DNA of 58,743 nt from Calothrix sp. CSU_2_0. Its GTDB lineage: Bacteria > Cyanobacteriota > Cyanobacteriia > Cyanobacteriales > Nostocaceae. Below are positions 55,110 to 58,743 of this stretch, one piece after another. Each line of letters starts with the position of its first letter. The first letter of the stretch is position 1. The stretch spans positions 1 to 58,743 of the forward strand of contig JAAUPE010000027.1 in the NCBI GenBank assembly GCA_012034595.1, read 5' to 3'. The position numbers and the translations under genes were made by a program. The notes below the pieces were generated by a model. The model searched no databases. It had not been told where the DNA came from and saw nothing but the letters and a program-made list of their open reading frames with translations.

Positions 55110-58063
55110 ATGAATGAATTAATACTAATTGTAGATGATGACACTTTTGCAAGAATACAGTTACGGGAACTGCTTTTGCAAGTAGGATATCGCGTCATAG
55201 AAGCCAGCGATGGTGAAGAAGCATTAGCAATTTACCAAGAATTTAAGCCTGATATGGTTTTGCTAGACGCTTTGATGGAAGGAATGGATGGTTTTACTTG
55301 CTGCCAGATGTTGCGTACTCTTCAAGCAAGCCAAGCTACGCAAAATACTTCTAATAATTTAGTTAATAATAAAATTAATAATATTCCAATTTTAATGGTT
55401 ACAGCCCTATCGGATCGCGAGTCAGTGGATAGAGCATTTGCCGTTGGTGCTACAGATTATATTTCTAAACCAATCCACTGGCAAGTATTGCGTCAGCGCG
55501 TATCTCGTTTGCTGGAAGGTAAGCGAACGATGGAAGAATTGCGCTATCAAACCGAACAGGCAAAGCGACGGGAAGCACAATTAATGATGGCTTTGAAGTC
55601 AGCGCAGATGGGTATTTGGGACTGGGATATTGCTGAAGACAAAGTAACATGGTCAGAGAATAAAGAATCACTATTTGGTTTACAAAAAGGTACTTTTGAA
55701 GGAACTTACGATGCTTTTGTGCGTTCCGTCCATCCACAAGATCGGGATTTAGTTCTCAGTACAATTCAACAGACAGTGGAACAGGCTACAGAATGCGATA
55801 TTGAGTTTAGGGCATTATTACCTGATGGAACTATTCGCTGGATAGCTAGTAAAGGTTTAGTGTTTCGAGATGATTTGGGTGTAGCTGTGGGGATGACTGG
55901 GGTGGATATGGATATTACGAAACGTAAGGAAACTGAGTCTGCGCTGGAAGCGTATGCAAGTCGTCAAGCACTTGTGGCAGAATTGAGTCAATTAGCCTTA
56001 GCTGGGCTTGATTTAACAACATTAATGCAGCAAGCAGTAAATGCGATCGCAACAATTTTAGAAGTTGATTTTTGTAATGTCTTAGAATTCCTACCAAAAG
56101 AAAATAATTTATTACTGCGGGTTGGTGTGGGTTGGGAACCGAAATCGGTAGGAAAGCTCAAGATTGATTCCCAATTTGTTGATACCCTACTATCAAGCGA
56201 AAGCATTCTCATCTACGATTTTACGACTGAAACCCGTTTTACTCCCCCCAATTTACTTGCATCTCAAAATATCGTTAGCAGTGCAAGTGTTTTAATCCAC
56301 GGAAAAGAGCGTCCATTCGGGGTTCTGGGGGCATATACAACTACATCCCGCGATTTTAGTCGCAACGAAATTTATTTTCTCCAAGCCATCGCCAATCTCC
56401 TCGCAGCAGCCATAGAACGCCGATCGACAGAGGAAAGATTGCGCGAAAGCGAAGAACGGTTTCAAGTTGTGGCACGGGCAACAAATGATGCAATTTGGGA
56501 TTGGGATTTACAGACAAATAGTCGTTGGTGGAATGAAAGTATCCATACCTTGTTTGGTTATTTACGGACAGAAATTGACCCCTACATAACTTGGTGGCGC
56601 GATCGCATTCATCCCAACGACAAATCGCGTATCATATCAGATATTCAAAGTGCGATCGATAATGGACAACAAGCTTGGTCAAACGAATATCGCTTTCGTC
56701 GTGCCGATGGTTCCTATGCTTACATATTCGATCGCGCTTATGTTGTTCGCAACAGTATCGGTCAACCAGTGCGCGTCATTGGAGCAATGATGGACATCTC
56801 CGAACGCAAGCGCGTTCAAGAACAACTACAACGGCAAAACTTGCGATCGCAATTATTCGCAGATTTTACCCTGAAGATTCGACAATCATTACAAATTGAA
56901 GAAATTCTCCGTACCAGCGTCACCGAAGTCCAAAAATTACTCAACTCTGACCGCGTACTCATGTTACGGCTACGCTCCAGTGGTGCAATCACAGCAGTTC
57001 AAGAAGCAGTAAAAGAGGGTTTTCCCATAGTTTTAGGGCAAGACATCATCGATACCTGCTTTAATGAAGATTGTATCAATAAATATTGCCAAGGAAATAT
57101 CAGCGCGATCGCAAATATTGAAACAGCAGATATTAAACCCTGCCATCGACAATTTCTCCAACAATTTGCGGTCAAAGCAAACCTGGTTGTGCCAATTTTG
57201 CTGCAAAATCAACTTTGGGGACTCTTAATTGCCCATCAATGCGCTAACCCCCGCGAATGGACAAGTTGGGAAATCGAACTACTGCGACAACTAGCAGACC
57301 AAATCGGGATTGCCCTTGCCCAAGCCAAATTACTCGAACAAGAAACCCTACAACGGCAAGAACTTGCCCGTTCCAACGAAGAACTACAACAATTTGCCTT
57401 CATTGCTTCCCACGACTTACAGGAGCCATTACGAAAAATTAAAGCCTTTGGTGACAGACTCAAAACCACCTGCGAACATATCCTTCCCCCACAAGCAAAT
57501 GACTATCTCGAAAGGATGCTCAATGCTACCCAACGAATGCAAGCTCTGATCGAAGACTTATTAATCCTATCGCGGGTGACAACAAGGGCACAACCATTTA
57601 TACCCGTAGACCTATTGCAAATTACCCAAGAAGTTTTATCGGATTTAGAAGTTCTCATTCAGCAAAGCGGTGGAAAAATCGAACTTGGCAACTTACCAAT
57701 AATAAATGCTGACCCATTACAAATTAGGCAATTATTACAAAATTTAATCGGTAATGCCCTGAAATTTCATCTTCCCGACAAAATACCCGTCGTCAGTATT
57801 TATAGCGAAATTATTACAGACGAAATGGTAAAGAAATATGTCATCTTTCAGTGGAAGATAACGGCATTGGATTCGACCGAAAATATCGCGATCGCATTTT
57901 CCAAGTCTTCCAACGCTTACATGGACGCAGCGAATATGAGGGTACAGGCATCGGTTTAGCCATTTGCCGCAAAATAGTTGAGCGACATCAGGGAAGCATT
58001 ACAGCCCAAAGTGAACCCAGACAGGGTGCAAAATTTATTGTGGCTTTGCCAATGAATAGCTAA
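55110..58063 (+). pseudogene. REC-PAS-GAF-PAS-GAF sensor histidine kinase with DXCF-type GAF, frameshifted
   Basis: Domains in order: receiver (about 1-135; L-I-V-D-D-D, M-V-L-L-D-A-L), PAS (about 160-275), GAF (about 285-445), PAS (about 455-575), GAF 2 (about 590-760), HisKA with F-I-A-S-H-D-L-Q-E-P-L-R-K-I, and HATPase. GAF 2 has D-T-C-F (Cys650) and P-C-H (Cys678-His679), 28 residues apart, like the two bilin cysteines of TePixJ. The frame is lost near 57840: after the N-box (N-L-I-G-N-A-L-K-F-H), K-K-Y-V runs into unrelated residues ending at 57959. The true end, V-E-D-N-G-I-G-F-D through G-T-G-I-G-L-A-I-C to 58063, is one base out of phase. One extra C near 57842 would restore 984 residues. 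As written the ATP lid is lost. Confidence 0.85.
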
Positions 58064-58072
58064 GTAAGCTAA

Positions 58073-58093
58073 CCCCAGCCCTAAAGGGCGGGG
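58073..58093. repeat. Hairpin at the transposon right end
   Basis: CCCC-A-GCCCT pairs with AGGGC-GGGG (bulged A), overlapping the last bases of tnpB. Such hairpins mark the right end of IS200/IS605 elements and end the omega-RNA. Confidence 0.65.
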
Positions 58094-58743
58094 CTTTGTA
58101 GTAGCCCTGAGCTATCTGTGCTGAGATTGCAACACAAATAACCCGAACCTCTAGGCAGGCTTACAGACTGCCCCAATAAAGAAATCATTTTTGCACCATT
58201 TAAATCAGCGTCACCATGCCAGCTACAGTTACCACACTTGAAGCGCTTATCAGACCTCAACCCAATATGCAAACACTGGTGGCAGGTTTGGCTTGTGTAG
58301 GCAGGTGGCACTGCAATCACCTCGACTCCTTCCTTAATACCTTTGTATTCAAGGAAGTATCGCAATTGATAAAACGACCAAGAATTAGAACGTCTGCGCT
58401 CAACCTTATTTCTAGGCTGCTGATTGGTGCGTTCTCTAATCCCAGTCAAATTCTCAATAGCAACAATTGCGCTATTAGTCTTTGCTTGTTGAATGATGCG
58501 GTAACTGATTTGATGATTGAGCCATTGTTGAAATCTTCTCTCGCGCCCCGACAGCCGTTGCAAAATCTGCCTTGCCCTGCGGCGAGTAGACCTTGTGCCT
58601 TTCGATGCTTTTGCTTGGAGAGAAGTTCTAGTTTTGGTATATCTATCTCGAACTTCAGTTATTTGCTTCCCGTCCCATTTATCCCCATTACTGGTTACAG
58701 CAATATCCCTGCGCCCAAAGTCCACACCAATTACATTGGTTGG
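58081..58743 (-). CDS. tnpB: TnpB (IS200/IS605 OrfB), 5' part beyond window
   Basis: The C-terminal half of TnpB, an RNA-guided nuclease that helps retain the transposon. Visible residues include the RuvC Asp in G-V-D-F-G-R-R, Glu in I-V-A-I-E-N-L-T-G, a zinc finger C-H-Q-C...C-G-N-C and the final Asp in G-D-A-D-L-N-G-A. The frame is open to the window edge (58743), so the N-terminal half and left end lie outside. The 3' hairpin at 58073 lies ten bases past the kinase stop, so the insertion is immediately 3' of that gene. Whether tnpA is present cannot be seen. Confidence 0.9.
   Translation of the reverse strand, partial: PTNVIGVDFGRRDIAVTSNGDKWDGKQITEVRDRYTKTRTSLQAKASKGTRSTRRRARQILQRLSGRERRFQQWLNHQISYRIIQQAKTNSAIVAIENLTGIRERTNQQPRNKVERRRSNSWSFYQLRYFLEYKGIKEGVEVIAVPPAYTSQTCHQCLHIGLRSDKRFKCGNCSWHGDADLNGAKMISLLGQSVSLPRGSGYLCCNLSTDSSGLLQSPAL

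Overview
The window is chromosomal DNA from a filamentous, probably heterocyst-forming or hormogonium-forming cyanobacterium (Nostocales-like). The evidence is the very frequent HIP1 octamer GCGATCGC, AT-rich intergenic DNA with short tandem heptamer repeats (CCCAATG, TTAGGAG), a cyanobacterial NDH-1 cluster (ndhA-I-G-E), KaiB-fold, PATAN and cyanobacteriochrome-type GAF domains, and a chemotaxis-like operon of the Pix/Hmp type. About fifty protein genes, one tRNA and a large repeat fraction can be supported.

Layout. 1-11.5 kb: a FetB-like permease, a hicBA toxin-antitoxin pair whose toxin is frameshifted, a large membrane-anchored coiled-coil protein, a SucC/SucD-like pair lacking the catalytic residues of succinyl-CoA synthetase, and an ABC-2 exporter with one ATPase and two paralogous permeases. 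11.5-22 kb: pilT followed by a KaiB-fold fusion protein, then small accessory genes (SIMPL, RibD-like reductase, YdeI-like, cupin, 4-TM holin-like, CbiG C-terminal domain, cytochrome b561, TPR, DUF427). Among these lies a chimeric relic joining a methyltransferase to a urease beta subunit. 22-25 kb: a vanadium-dependent haloperoxidase of different base composition, a 146-bp MITE-like element with 10-bp flanking duplications, and an N-terminal fragment of a chemoreceptor. 25.2-34.1 kb: a five-gene taxis operon on the minus strand (PATAN-REC, CheY, CheW, chemoreceptor with Cache and GAF, CheA-REC), with a 28-bp perfect palindrome about 340 bp upstream. 34.9-45.3 kb: housekeeping genes (tRNA-Leu, alr, HNH nuclease, DHH phosphoesterase, sixA, gltA, ndhAIGE, nadK). 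45.5-58.7 kb: two glycosyltransferases, a frameshifted DM13 lipoprotein, LysR and methyltransferase genes, TauE, an NTP_transf_6 gene, a frameshifted sensor kinase with a probable DXCF cyanobacteriochrome GAF domain, and a TnpB (IS200/IS605-type) gene running off the window end.

Genes that work together. The taxis operon probably controls type IV pilus motility, and the lone pilT gene supplies a retraction ATPase. gltA and ndhAIGE are central carbon and electron-transport functions. The ABC ATPase and its two permeases form one transporter.

Decay is a theme. There are three single-base frameshifts (hicA, DM13, sensor kinase), a truncated receptor and the methyltransferase-ureB chimera. Each frameshift is a one-base indel in a run of identical bases, so sequencing error must be excluded before calling them real. 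The most interesting leads are the catalytically altered SucCD pair, the DXCF-type GAF in the broken kinase, the urease relic, the MITE-like element, and the many hairpin repeats whose stems differ in sequence but stay paired.
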